Assembly (NCBI GenBank): GCA_015232355.1
Contig: JADFZW010000003.1
Location: forward strand, 186,001-250,000
Reading direction: 5' to 3'
DNA from: Oligoflexia bacterium
GTDB lineage: Bacteria > Bdellovibrionota > Bacteriovoracia > Bacteriovoracales > Bacteriovoracaceae
Length of the DNA stretch: 64,000 nt
The notes under the pieces were generated by a model. The model saw only the letters and a list, made by a program, of their open reading frames with translations. It ran no database searches and was not told where the DNA came from. Below are positions 1-9,120 of the stretch, in pieces. A program made the translations under genes and the position numbers. The first letter of the stretch is position 1, and every line of letters begins with the position of its first letter.

Positions 1-2
1 AA

Positions 3-2417
3 ATGAAAATGAAAATGAAAATATTTATTACTATTTTAGGATTGTGGACTTTATTATTTAATGTAAATATACAAATTGCATATTCATCACAAGATAACTG
101 TTTTGATTCAAAAGATTGCAAAGGACAACCAGTTCTTAGCACGACAGTATCTAGTCGAATATTTGTTGTTAATTCTTCTAATGATTCCAAGAAACTTGAA
201 GATAAGCTTACCTTGTTTGGTAATGATCCAGATAAGTGTCGAGAGTTGCAACAAAAAAAAGAAAAGGAAAATATTCCAGGAAATAAAAAATTAAGCGAAA
301 GAGAAAACAATTATTTAAATAACTGCAAATCAATGAATAATTTTTTATTTAATACATTGTTAAGTACAGGTGAATTTTTGGTCACGCCAGTGGGAAATTA
401 TGTAGATGGATATTTTCAAGTTAAACTAAAACAACCTGAAAGTGGACATAGTTTGAATGAGATGAGACAAGAAATGAAAGATTTTAAATTCAAAACATGT
501 GTTGAATGTCTTAAAAGTTTTGGATCTTTTGTTTATGGGATACCTCGCGCGACTATGCATTCAATTGAATGGTGGACTCGTGGTAATTTAGGATTTGGTA
601 ATAGCTTTTATCAACTTGCTTTAGATCTTAAAAATACAAAAATTACTGAAGATAGTGATAAATTTTCAATTAAAAGTAAAATATCTTGTAGACCAAGAAA
701 AATTTCATCAAAATCTGGTAAAATGAAAAATAAAGGTTGTGAACAGGAATTTGTCTTTGGTCCCATAACATTAAATTCAGAGGTAATATTTATAAAAGAG
801 AGCAGCAGTATGCTTAGTTTAGATCAAAAGAATACATCAATAGAACTAAGAACAAATGTAGTGATAAATATTGCTGAAATTAAAGTTAATTTCAAACTTA
901 GTAAAAAGGATGATCTTTTAAGTACAATAACAAATAAGAATGCTCCTAAAATTACAATTGCACCTGAAGCAATTAGCATACATATTAATGAAAGTGATAA
1001 ATATAATAAATCTCTTCTTGATCAGGCAGTTTTATTGTTAGGTGATGGAAATCAGGGATTAAAAAATGTGATAATTGATCGAGTAGTTGATCTAGTCAAT
1101 AATTATGCTTTGGCGAAGGTAATGTCAAAAATCGAAGATAAAGTTAGCAGTCTTAGCGGTTCTAGCAGCACTAATACTTTTTCGATTGGATCAATTATGA
1201 GTAAAACATTTGATAATCTTGTGAAAGAACATTCAGATAAGATACCTATTCTTTTTCCTGAGCATAAGGATAGTTTTCAATACATTGAAGATTTTGAACA
1301 ATTGTTGATAGTAAATGATTTAAAAGGAATGAATGTTGATTCAAAAGATATTGAAGGTAAAAAAAATAGGAAAACATTAATAAAAAATGTACTAGGAAAC
1401 CACGAGCAATTAAAGGATATTGTAAAACTTATAACAGATAACTCAATACAACCAAAGATATTGAGGGAACATCTATATAGACGTTTGAAAGAGATATTTA
1501 ATAAAATTTTTTACAACAGAAAAGATGTTGAAAATTGCATGGACCCAAGACAATGTTTACTTACTTTTTTTAATCCTAATGAAGATCCTGAATCTTTAAG
1601 AAATGTTTCTAGTAAAGAGATGAAGAAAAACAGAACGCAAAGGAAGCTATCAAGATTAATTAATCCAAATGATAGTAGTAAGCATTTAGTGTTAGATATG
1701 AAGGATTCATACATAGAAGGATTTATGTTACTAAAAAAAGCGATAGAGGAAAAAGAAAATATGAATGAAGAAGATATGAATATTGATATAAAAGCATTGA
1801 TTGGTCTTAATGAAATTTTCCAAAAGATAAGAGATAAAACAAGCTTTCCAAAATACTGTTCATCAGTAAGATCGATGTTTACAATGCATGATTTGGGGCC
1901 ATGTACAGTAGCTAAGATTGAAATAGACATAGAAGAATTAAACAGAATTTTGAAGAAATTTGTTGAAGAAGCAGGGTTAACTAATAATAGTTTATCAAAA
2001 GGATTAATTAATCTTGGAAAGTTTAATCCAGAGATAAAGTGGGACAAGAGTATTAAAAAATATATAATAGGAGTTACTGAAAATTTTAATATTAGTTCTA
2101 CAATAGAAGATAGTAGCTCTAAAAAATTTCTAAACTTCAATTGGAGACTTAAAGATGCAAAAAAAGATAAATTGTTAAAAAATGAAGATGTTACGATAAA
2201 AAAGATTATTGATGGAGTTAGTAGACAGCTTATTTCCGGTTTTGCCAATCTTTTCTTTGATTCTCTGGGGACAGTGGGTAAAATCATTGATGTTGATATA
2301 TTAAAGGATATAGTAAAAAATGGTTTTCGATATAAGTTACCTTACGAGATGGAATTACAATCAAATGAGGAGAATGGAAATATTGAGGTTGAAATAAAAA
2401 TTCCTGATTGTAAGTAA
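3..2417 (+). CDS. Large exported protein of unknown function
   Basis: Not recognised. An 804-residue protein starting with a Sec-type signal peptide: a Lys/Met start, a hydrophobic core, and probable cleavage after about residue 29. The rest is hydrophilic and Lys/Asn/Ser-rich with no further membrane segment. Several cysteines could form disulfides in an oxidising compartment. The reading frame is open to the window edge, so an upstream start is formally possible. The signal peptide begins at the first ATG, which lies in a triple ATGAAA repeat at 3-20 offering three in-frame starts. The ribosome-binding site lies outside the window. An exported kinase-like protein follows 46 bp downstream on the same strand, so the two may be co-expressed. 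Export is well supported; function is unknown. Confidence 0.8.
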   Translation: MKMKMKIFITILGLWTLLFNVNIQIAYSSQDNCFDSKDCKGQPVLSTTVSSRIFVVNSSNDSKKLEDKLTLFGNDPDKCRELQQKKEKENIPGNKKLSERENNYLNNCKSMNNFLFNTLLSTGEFLVTPVGNYVDGYFQVKLKQPESGHSLNEMRQEMKDFKFKTCVECLKSFGSFVYGIPRATMHSIEWWTRGNLGFGNSFYQLALDLKNTKITEDSDKFSIKSKISCRPRKISSKSGKMKNKGCEQEFVFGPITLNSEVIFIKESSSMLSLDQKNTSIELRTNVVINIAEIKVNFKLSKKDDLLSTITNKNAPKITIAPEAISIHINESDKYNKSLLDQAVLLLGDGNQGLKNVIIDRVVDLVNNYALAKVMSKIEDKVSSLSGSSSTNTFSIGSIMSKTFDNLVKEHSDKIPILFPEHKDSFQYIEDFEQLLIVNDLKGMNVDSKDIEGKKNRKTLIKNVLGNHEQLKDIVKLITDNSIQPKILREHLYRRLKEIFNKIFYNRKDVENCMDPRQCLLTFFNPNEDPESLRNVSSKEMKKNRTQRKLSRLINPNDSSKHLVLDMKDSYIEGFMLLKKAIEEKENMNEEDMNIDIKALIGLNEIFQKIRDKTSFPKYCSSVRSMFTMHDLGPCTVAKIEIDIEELNRILKKFVEEAGLTNNSLSKGLINLGKFNPEIKWDKSIKKYIIGVTENFNISSTIEDSSSKKFLNFNWRLKDAKKDKLLKNEDVTIKKIIDGVSRQLISGFANLFFDSLGTVGKIIDVDILKDIVKNGFRYKLPYEMELQSNEENGNIEVEIKIPDCK

Positions 2418-2463
2418 GTGGCGTAGTAGTGGTCTTAAGGTGCAAAGGTGCAAAGGTGCATGC

Positions 2464-3909
2464 ATGTTTTACATACAAATTGTTTTTCTAAAAATTCTAA
2501 CTTTAGTGTTTGGGTTGATGTTTTTTTTAAATCAAAATATTTTGTTTGCTGTTTGTAGTGGGGAGATGCCAATATTACCATCTAGCTTTAATGAAAATTA
2601 TATTGTTGGATCCTTATGCTCAAACTTAGATTCAGTTCAGAGTAGTAATAATTGCATGCAAGAAAAAAAAACATTTTTTAAAGATATTTTATTGATATTT
2701 AAAAACAATAAAAATAAAAGCAAAAAGATATGTAAAAACAACGAGAAGTATTTAGAGGAAGCATCAATTGCATTTGTGAGATTAAAAGAGATTGCTCCTC
2801 CCAATATTACATGTCTAGATCTTTATGCCTTGATTATGCAAGTATTTGAGATGAAAAATAAAATAAAATTTAAAAAAAATAATAATTTTTTTCAAACTAA
2901 AGTAGAGTTAGCTAAAAATAGTTTTAATATCACATTTTTTGAAAATGGTAACATCTATTGTATGCCAGATACTCATTGGAAAACGGGAGGAGAAAATACT
3001 ATATATAGTGGATTTAAAATTTTTCCTGTAGATAAAATTGAAGAATATGTGATGTCAGTGCCAAATAAAATAAGGAGTATTAATAATAAGACAAATGTAA
3101 ATGAACTATTATTGATTAAACTTAAATTATATAAAATATTTGAAATGCAGAAGAAAATTGAGAAAAATAATCAAGGTCAACTAGCGCTCGCATTAGCTGA
3201 AGATGCTTCTATAGAGAAAAAAAAATATGCAACAGCTATATTTAGTAAAAAATTAATGGGAAATGCATATGATATTTTTAAAAATAATGGAATTAAAGAT
3301 CAGGTTGTTTTTAAGGAGGAAGCCTGCCGTTTAGTGAAGGCTTTGGAACATTTGCAAAAGTATTCTGAAGGTTTGATTCATAGAGATATCAAGACACAAA
3401 ATATTTTAGTAGATGAAAACAAACACTCTTATATTGCTGATTTTGGTTTAAGCACTGTTGTTTCAGATTATATTCGTGAGTCCATAGGAGAGATTAAGGG
3501 TACTGAGGGGATGATTGCGCCTGAAATCCTTATGGAAAGTCTGCAAACAACAGCATTGTTACGTTCATTCTCCTCAAAAGTGAGAGCTCAGAAAAAATTA
3601 TCCATTTACAAGAGTGATATTTTTTCACTCGGGCTGGTGTTTTTTTATTTAAAACATGGAGTAGATCATCCTTTCATTAGAGAGCATTTTGTGCCCTTAT
3701 TTAAAGAAATCACTACGAAAAATAGCAGCATTCAAGATGTAATTAATTATATTGAAAAAATATTAACTCCCTCATATGAAAAATTAGTAAATTCTTTAGA
3801 AGTAGATTCAAACAATAATCAAATTGATTTAACAATCTTAAAAATGATTAATCCTGATTTTAATAATCGACCTGGTTATGTAGAATTAATTAAATTTTTT
3901 TGTGAATAG
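2464..3909 (+). CDS. Exported protein with eukaryotic-like Ser/Thr kinase domain
   Basis: The C-terminal half carries the protein-kinase C-lobe signature in order (numbering from the ATG at 2464): catalytic loop HRDIKTQN at about 306-313, magnesium-binding DFG at 326-328, APE at 352-354, and a helix-F-like motif DIFSLGL. A possible glycine-rich loop is GGENTIYSG at about 175-183; the beta-3 lysine is not certain. The first ~30 residues form a hydrophobic Sec-type signal, so the kinase is predicted to be exported, which is odd because ATP is absent outside the cytoplasm. A GTG at 2440 is an alternative start. ATG 2464 is preferred because an AAGGTG stands just upstream and the signal peptide begins there. 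The leader contains a 9-bp repeat. C-lobe motifs look intact; the N-lobe is divergent. It could phosphorylate host or prey proteins, which is inference. Confidence 0.82.
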   Translation: MFYIQIVFLKILTLVFGLMFFLNQNILFAVCSGEMPILPSSFNENYIVGSLCSNLDSVQSSNNCMQEKKTFFKDILLIFKNNKNKSKKICKNNEKYLEEASIAFVRLKEIAPPNITCLDLYALIMQVFEMKNKIKFKKNNNFFQTKVELAKNSFNITFFENGNIYCMPDTHWKTGGENTIYSGFKIFPVDKIEEYVMSVPNKIRSINNKTNVNELLLIKLKLYKIFEMQKKIEKNNQGQLALALAEDASIEKKKYATAIFSKKLMGNAYDIFKNNGIKDQVVFKEEACRLVKALEHLQKYSEGLIHRDIKTQNILVDENKHSYIADFGLSTVVSDYIRESIGEIKGTEGMIAPEILMESLQTTALLRSFSSKVRAQKKLSIYKSDIFSLGLVFFYLKHGVDHPFIREHFVPLFKEITTKNSSIQDVINYIEKILTPSYEKLVNSLEVDSNNNQIDLTILKMINPDFNNRPGYVELIKFFCE

Positions 3910-4117
3910 TTGCATTTGGAGCGCCTAGCTTAATTGCTCGTATATCTACAATACTTGCAATACGCATGATATTTGAAACGTTAAGATTCTGTTAAGGTGA
4001 CAGCTGTTCAGAGCAAAATGGTAGCAAAATTGAATTATTTATTGTTACACTATTAATACGAGCACATTGTGGTTTCGTGGTTACAAAAATTTTATTTATT
4101 TTATTTAGGAGAAATGC

Positions 4118-4834
4118 ATGCTTAATTTTATTAAATCAGTATTAATACTCTTGATGCTAGTTACAATATCAATAACATCATCATTAAATATTCAAGCGGC
4201 GACAATGCCTGCTGCTCCAGCGGGTTGTTTTGATAATGCTTCTTTTTGCTCAAATTACGAAGTAGTGAGAGAGAATGGTCAACGTTATATTGTTGTTCGT
4301 TTGTTTGGTAACATCGATGCTACTAATTACGAAGGACCTCAAGATTTGATAGATCGATATGTAGATTTTGCAAGATGGCCAGAGTACATTAACGGTAGTG
4401 ATTATCTTAATATAATAAAATCTGTACCATTTACTGTTTTTAAAGATCCAAATGATGGTCTAGATGTTAATCGTCACTATGTTCATTATAGTACCAAAGC
4501 TCCATTTCCAATTTACAGAGTATATATAAAAGAAGTTGCTGATTATAAAAAACTTGTTCCAAATCCATATGAGGGTGATGCGGAAGTTGCACTAAAATTC
4601 TACATTCTTAAAGAGAGAGTTCAGATAGAGGGTGAAGCAGATTATTTAGAAAAACCAGAAGGAATAAAGGAAAAATCTGGTGAGTTGTTTGTTAAACGAA
4701 ATAAAAATTCAAATAGCTATTATGTTTATTCAATAACTAGAAGTGTTCCTGGAATTGATTTACTTCCTAGTGTTGCAGCTCCTTATATTGAAGGTAGTGT
4801 AGTTGCGATCTTTAAAGGTATTTTTGGAATGTAA
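4118..4834 (+). CDS. Exported protein, possible START/SRPBCC-like fold
   Basis: 238 residues with a clear signal peptide (hydrophobic residues ~5-24, probable cleavage near IQA-A at ~27). The ribosome-binding site AGGAG lies about 7 nt before the ATG. The body has the spacing and aromatic pattern of SRPBCC/START lipid-binding domains: an early segment with FARWPEYINGSD, alternating beta strands, and a C-terminal amphipathic helix ending in a hydrophobic stretch. This family link is tentative because no sequence motif is diagnostic. It stands alone between the exported kinase-like gene and a convergent exported protein. If the fold is right it would bind a hydrophobic ligand in the periplasm or outside the cell. 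Confidence 0.75.
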   Translation: MLNFIKSVLILLMLVTISITSSLNIQAATMPAAPAGCFDNASFCSNYEVVRENGQRYIVVRLFGNIDATNYEGPQDLIDRYVDFARWPEYINGSDYLNIIKSVPFTVFKDPNDGLDVNRHYVHYSTKAPFPIYRVYIKEVADYKKLVPNPYEGDAEVALKFYILKERVQIEGEADYLEKPEGIKEKSGELFVKRNKNSNSYYVYSITRSVPGIDLLPSVAAPYIEGSVVAIFKGIFGM

Positions 4835-4853
4835 TTATTAGGTATTTTGGCCA

Positions 4854-6014
4854 CTATTTCATTTGAAAGGCGATAGCTTCACTTATGGCATCAGCGGCAT
4901 CATACTTATTATTGGCATTTTTATATTTAACCATATAGTCTTTATTACTTAATTTATTGGCCGCGAATTTCTTTAATGCTGAAATAATTTCAGCAATTAT
5001 TTCCTTGGTAGTTTTTGTCATCATCTTTATTGGATAATTTTTCCATAATTTTAGATTAATCATTTTTATAAAGAGATTGTTATTCATTAAATTTAAACTA
5101 TCTATTAAAGCAGCATTATCTCTAGCTAGTTTTGATAAAACATCTCCGCTCACTTCCTGGCCTAAACTAAGAGCATCCTGTATGACATCACCAAAGACAG
5201 GTATCAGACCTATCGAAATATTGGCATATTTTCCAACTTTACCTCCAGGATTAAGATTCAACTGAAACTCTTCGCCAGTATTAATCATATGCTGTTTTTC
5301 TAAATACACATTGATATTTTTTTCTACAGTTTGATTTTTATCTTTCAAAGGCATTTTATCTGCAAATTCTGTATAAACAGTTGAATAGAATTCTTCTAAA
5401 TGTGAAGTATTTATTTCAAAATTAATTTTATTACAAACTTTTCCCCATTTTTTGCGTATTTTATCCATACTCGAATCACTAATGCCAAAAGTATATATGA
5501 TCGGCACAAGTTGTGAGATAATTGATTTTATTTCAATTTTATCAAAATATTTTTTTTCAGCTTCCTTTTCTTTATCCTCTTTTTCTTTTTCTATACTATT
5601 GTCACATGTTAAGGGATTTTTAAATTGACTTTGATTTTTAAAATCAAACAATTGCTCTATAGATTCATTGATGTTTATAATGCCTATTTCATGTAATATC
5701 GCCAGCAACATTCTGGCCTTATGCTTTTTTTCAATGGCCACAACATTGTAATCATTAGAGGCATTCATAAATTCTGCTATAGTGAATTTTTCAATCTCCT
5801 CTAATTTATTTTTATCAATAAAATCTCTTTTGCTACAAACTAACTCCATAACTTTTGTTAATTGTTTTTCTTTGATAGATTTATTTAAGACTTCTAAGGT
5901 TTGTTTTTTTTCATCATCACTACTATAAGCATTTGATCCTTCAATCAAAAGTTTTATCCCTAAAATCATTACTATTAATAATAAAAAATTTGATGTTCTA
6001 ATATTTAATTTCAT
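4854..6014 (-). CDS. Exported protein of unknown function
   Basis: Not recognised. 386 residues; the first ~30 form a signal peptide with a long hydrophobic core ending at about NAYSSDDEKK. A Lys/Glu-rich stretch around residues 140-165 looks helical. A glycine-containing hydrophobic segment near residues 260-290 (GLIPVFGDVIQDALSLG) may be a membrane-interacting helix or buried core. The remainder is alpha-helical in character. It is convergent with the START-like gene (19 bp between stops) and has its own upstream region of about 200 bp before the next minus-strand gene. No catalytic motif was seen. Confidence 0.75.
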   Translation of the reverse strand: MKLNIRTSNFLLLIVMILGIKLLIEGSNAYSSDDEKKQTLEVLNKSIKEKQLTKVMELVCSKRDFIDKNKLEEIEKFTIAEFMNASNDYNVVAIEKKHKARMLLAILHEIGIININESIEQLFDFKNQSQFKNPLTCDNSIEKEKEDKEKEAEKKYFDKIEIKSIISQLVPIIYTFGISDSSMDKIRKKWGKVCNKINFEINTSHLEEFYSTVYTEFADKMPLKDKNQTVEKNINVYLEKQHMINTGEEFQLNLNPGGKVGKYANISIGLIPVFGDVIQDALSLGQEVSGDVLSKLARDNAALIDSLNLMNNNLFIKMINLKLWKNYPIKMMTKTTKEIIAEIISALKKFAANKLSNKDYMVKYKNANNKYDAADAISEAIAFQMK

Positions 6015-6201
6015 GTTCTAATCCTCATTCTAGTCAATGTGGTCTAAATTTTTATGTAAATTAACTATTACACAAAATTGTAAGAGCGAAGGGTAATTAG
6101 TTAAATAAAATTTGAATTTTTAAAAAAATCCGACAGTTAATTTGATGTTTTTTTTATTACTTGTTTTTTTTTGTTTACAAGTTGCCCCAATAAATTGGCG
6201 G

Positions 6202-6229
6202 TCTATTCTTGATGGTCTATTCTTGATGG
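6202..6229. repeat. 14-bp perfect tandem duplication across a stop codon
   Basis: TCTATTCTTGATGG occurs twice without mismatch (6202-6215 and 6216-6229). The second copy encodes, on the minus strand, the last codons and the TAG stop of the Na/Pi cotransporter. The other copy lies directly beyond the stop. Confidence 0.9.
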
Positions 6230-7965
6230 TATAACGTTAGCGTCTTAGCAATATTTCCAATATAAACATTCACCTGTTTTAAAATATCCATCAATTCCAT
6301 ATGAATCTCATGAGTCTCAATTGATTCACGTTTATTTTGGCGAACTCGTTCAAGATGTTTTAATCGATATTCACCTTCTAGATCTAAATAGATACCCATC
6401 TTTTGCATAATCTTTTGTATCTTTTCACTATCTAATTGTGCTAATGCCTCTTCTAGACGGGCCAATTGTTTACAAACTTTAGTGTGGTAAATAGTGATCT
6501 CTTCTATTCCTTCATTAGAAAAACTGCTTTTAATTTTTACTTTTTTATTAAGAAGATTCATTAAATTTTTATGAATAACATCTCCAATACTCTCTAAATC
6601 TTTTGCTACCGAGATAAGGCCATAAACTTCGCTCGATTGTTTAGTAGAGATCATCTCTATACGGCCTATTTTAAATAGATACTCTGAAATAATCTCTTCG
6701 ATTTGATCTATCTCTGTTTCTTTTCTATTAACAGTATCGTTTAATAAATTTAATTCTTTGTTAACTATGGGAGTTGATCCGTCAACATTTTGAATCTTGT
6801 AGGTAAAAGGATATATTATCTCATTTAACATTTTATTTAATAAACGGGCCATCTTAGAGATCTCCATACGTGCTAGATCTATGGCCAGAGATGGAGATGT
6901 GGATATCAATGATTCATCCAAATTTTTTAGAGTTACTAGTTCTTTACCAATCAAATTATTGCTGGCCGAGGAATCAAGTGAAACACCTTCACTGGTTTTT
7001 TCTGGAAAGATTAAGTAAATGAATTTTGCCATCATGGTGGTGAGAGGTAAAAAAAAGATTACTAAACCAATATTAAAAAGTGTATGAGCATTGGCCATCT
7101 CTCGAGGTAAATCATGGCCAAAATAACTACTGATAAGTTTGATGAATTGAGAAAAGTATGGAATCCAAAAGATAAAAATAAGCACGCCTCCATTTTTTAA
7201 AAGGACGTGTGCTATGGCCACTCTTTTAGCATCTCTAATTGTACCAATAGAGGCCATCGCTGCTGTAATACATGTTCCAATGTTTGCACCCATAATTAAT
7301 GGAATGCCAGCATCGAGAGTGATTAATTTTTGTTGTGATAATACCATCACCATTCCAACTAAAGCAGCACTACTGTGAATGAGTGCTGTTAGTATGGCAC
7401 CCACTAATACTCCCATAAATGGGTTTTCTAATCCTTTTAATATCTCTATTACCCCGGGATAACTTTGCAGAGGGGCCATTGCTCCACTCATTACTTTCAT
7501 TCCATAAAAAAGAAGTCCTCCTCCAAAAAGCATATCCCCAAGTGATTTGATATTATCTTTATTAAAGAAAGTTCGAAGAGTGAAACCAACAATGATAAGA
7601 TAAAGCGCCCAATCGGTAATTTTGAAGGCCAGTAATTGAGCAGTAACAGTAGTACCTAAGTCTGCTCCCAAAATTACACTTATAGTTTGAGTAAATCTCA
7701 TTAATCCAGATTGAACAAAACTTACTAACATAACTGTTGTGGCACTACTTGATTGAATTACAATGGTTGCAAAGGCACCTACTGCTAATCCTATAAAACG
7801 ATTTTTAGTAAGTTTGGCCAAAAAATTTCGAACATTTTCACCTGCACTTTTTTTAAGTCCCTTCCCCATGCGATCTATTCCATAGAGGAAAAAGACTACG
7901 CCACCAAGAAGCTCTACCAACATAAAGGACCAATTAAGTGTACTTGCATTGTCTGCTATTGCCAT
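6217..7965 (-). CDS. Na/Pi cotransporter family protein with PhoU-like tail
   Basis: 582 residues. The N-terminal two thirds contain the two inverted Na_Pi_cotrans repeats with the family's polar motifs: QSSSATT near residue 70, and the counterpart IHSSAALVG followed by MGANIGTC in the second half. Eight or more hydrophobic segments are visible. The C-terminal ~200 residues are helical and hydrophilic, resembling the PhoU-like domain fused in NptA/YjbB-type proteins. Known members move phosphate with sodium, often as exporters; the direction here is not determined. The start has AGG about 8 nt upstream. The 3' end is duplicated as a 14-bp tandem repeat covering the stop codon. No other phosphate gene is adjacent. 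Confidence 0.92.
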   Translation of the reverse strand: MAIADNASTLNWSFMLVELLGGVVFFLYGIDRMGKGLKKSAGENVRNFLAKLTKNRFIGLAVGAFATIVIQSSSATTVMLVSFVQSGLMRFTQTISVILGADLGTTVTAQLLAFKITDWALYLIIVGFTLRTFFNKDNIKSLGDMLFGGGLLFYGMKVMSGAMAPLQSYPGVIEILKGLENPFMGVLVGAILTALIHSSAALVGMVMVLSQQKLITLDAGIPLIMGANIGTCITAAMASIGTIRDAKRVAIAHVLLKNGGVLIFIFWIPYFSQFIKLISSYFGHDLPREMANAHTLFNIGLVIFFLPLTTMMAKFIYLIFPEKTSEGVSLDSSASNNLIGKELVTLKNLDESLISTSPSLAIDLARMEISKMARLLNKMLNEIIYPFTYKIQNVDGSTPIVNKELNLLNDTVNRKETEIDQIEEIISEYLFKIGRIEMISTKQSSEVYGLISVAKDLESIGDVIHKNLMNLLNKKVKIKSSFSNEGIEEITIYHTKVCKQLARLEEALAQLDSEKIQKIMQKMGIYLDLEGEYRLKHLERVRQNKRESIETHEIHMELMDILKQVNVYIGNIAKTLTLYHQE

Positions 7966-8061
7966 ATTATTACCTGACTACCCAATTATTTTGTTACACC
8001 GACTTACCAATTTTTAAAAAGTTGCTAAATTTTGTGATATTTATTTCCTTCTATTTTTAAT

Positions 8062-8092
8062 TTTACATTGAGTATGAAAATCTTTCTATAAT
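8062..8092 (+). promoter_or_regulatory. Sigma70-like promoter before a mini-gene
   Basis: TTTACA at 8062-8067 and a perfect TATAAT at 8087-8092 are separated by 19 bp. Transcription would start near 8099, just before the AGGAG that serves the 30-codon reading frame at 8118. Confidence 0.45.
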
Positions 8093-8117
8093 GATAATAA
8101 AGGAGATTTAATAATAT

Positions 8118-8210
8118 ATGACTAAAGAGATAATAATTATTGGTTCATTGCTGGTGGTGACGATTGTTGTTTTTCTTTTAACAGTATATTTTAGAAGTGG
8201 AGTATTTTAA
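8118..8210 (+). CDS. 30-residue single-pass membrane mini-protein
   Basis: ATG at 8118 opens a 30-codon frame ending in TAA at 8208-8210. The product has a short charged start (MTKE), one continuous hydrophobic segment of about 20 residues (IIIIGSLLVVTIVVFLLTVY) and a short FRSGVF tail, so it is a single transmembrane helix. AGGAG stands 12 nt upstream, a little far, and a promoter-like TTTACA/TATAAT pair lies just before it. The last 20 bp overlap the 3' end of the convergent TauE-type gene. No family was recognised. The combination of promoter, ribosome-binding site and a clean membrane helix is the evidence; size alone would not be. Confidence 0.5.
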   Translation: MTKEIIIIGSLLVVTIVVFLLTVYFRSGVF

Positions 8211-9039
8211 TAGAAAAAGAAAACATTAAAATAGTAAATATTATTTCAGTTGTTATGGAACTAATTTTTCTATTTAAATATACGCCTATTTTTGAAGTAA
8301 GAACTGAACCTACAGAGACAAGAAAGAGAATAAAAAAGTTAATATGACCTATTTGTTGAAAAGAAGTAGTTTGAGAAACATGTTCTTTGATCAGTAAATA
8401 ATTTATTGCGCCTATTCCAGTGGCCAAAACCATAATTGCATTAGAGTAAAATGGAATTATTTTAGCAGGGATTTTTAAAAAAAGTGAGAGCATGGGAATT
8501 AGTACAATACCTCCACCAAGTCCTGTAATACCAGAGAGAAATCCTGCGATTATTCCAGTTAAACTTAATTTTAATTTGGATTTTAAATTTAAATTAAGAT
8601 TGAAATTATAATCATCATTTCCCTCATCATTTCCAGCATCATTAGTAGAGCGTGTAACTTTTTTTTTGAGTAATATATCGAATGAGGATTTTAAAGCTGC
8701 AAGTAACAGTACAATTCCAAAGATATTTTTTAAAAGATGAGCATCTAGATATATGGCCACTCTTCCACTTATTATTGTAAACAACATCATGGAAACACCT
8801 GTATATAAAACTATACCTTTGTTGACGGTTATCTTTTTTGATCTCAAATAAGTGATAGTGTTATTCACTGTGCTTATAAAAATAATTCCCAGTGATGTTC
8901 CAATAATTGTTTGAGGGGGAGTATCGGGTAAAAGTATGTAGAGAGAAGAGGTTGCAATAATCCCTCCACCAATTCCTAAAAATGAGGAGAGAATACCAAT
9001 AATACATCCTAGAAAAAAAAGTATAAGTAAATTAACCAT
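8191..9039 (-). CDS. TauE/SafE family permease
   Basis: 282 residues with two repeated hydrophobic halves, each opening with the glycine-rich motif of the family: GILSSFLGIGGGIIA near residue 15 and GFLSGITGLGGGIVLIPML near residue 165. Seven to eight membrane segments are visible. A hydrophilic Asn/Asp/Lys-rich linker of about 30 residues separates the halves and contains a small N-L repeat. The family exports sulfite, sulfoacetate or other organosulfonates, but the substrate cannot be read from sequence. The gene is convergent with, and overlaps by 20 bp, the mini-gene on the plus strand. No ribosome-binding site is obvious before its ATG. Confidence 0.9.
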   Translation of the reverse strand: MVNLLILFFLGCIIGILSSFLGIGGGIIATSSLYILLPDTPPQTIIGTSLGIIFISTVNNTITYLRSKKITVNKGIVLYTGVSMMLFTIISGRVAIYLDAHLLKNIFGIVLLLAALKSSFDILLKKKVTRSTNDAGNDEGNDDYNFNLNLNLKSKLKLSLTGIIAGFLSGITGLGGGIVLIPMLSLFLKIPAKIIPFYSNAIMVLATGIGAINYLLIKEHVSQTTSFQQIGHINFFILFLVSVGSVLTSKIGVYLNRKISSITTEIIFTILMFSFSIKILHF

Positions 9040-9120
9040 TCATATATATATATTATTATATTAATCTGTTGTATGTAATAATATTATTGATAAAAAATGA
9101 TTGTTTTAAAAGAGGGCATT

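Noticed and set aside
1511-2287. Long minus-strand open frame opposite the 804-residue protein
   Set aside because: Hydrophobic, low-complexity antisense product of an AT-rich gene; no ribosome-binding site or family match, and the plus-strand gene has a signal peptide.
3935-4064. Nine-base inverted repeat TGCTCGTAT / ATACGAGCA separated by 112 bp
   Set aside because: Too far apart for a hairpin terminator and could arise by chance in this span.
6163-6181. ACTTGT and ACAAGT arms around a T-rich stretch as a terminator
   Set aside because: Six AT-rich pairs and no terminal T run in the right place.
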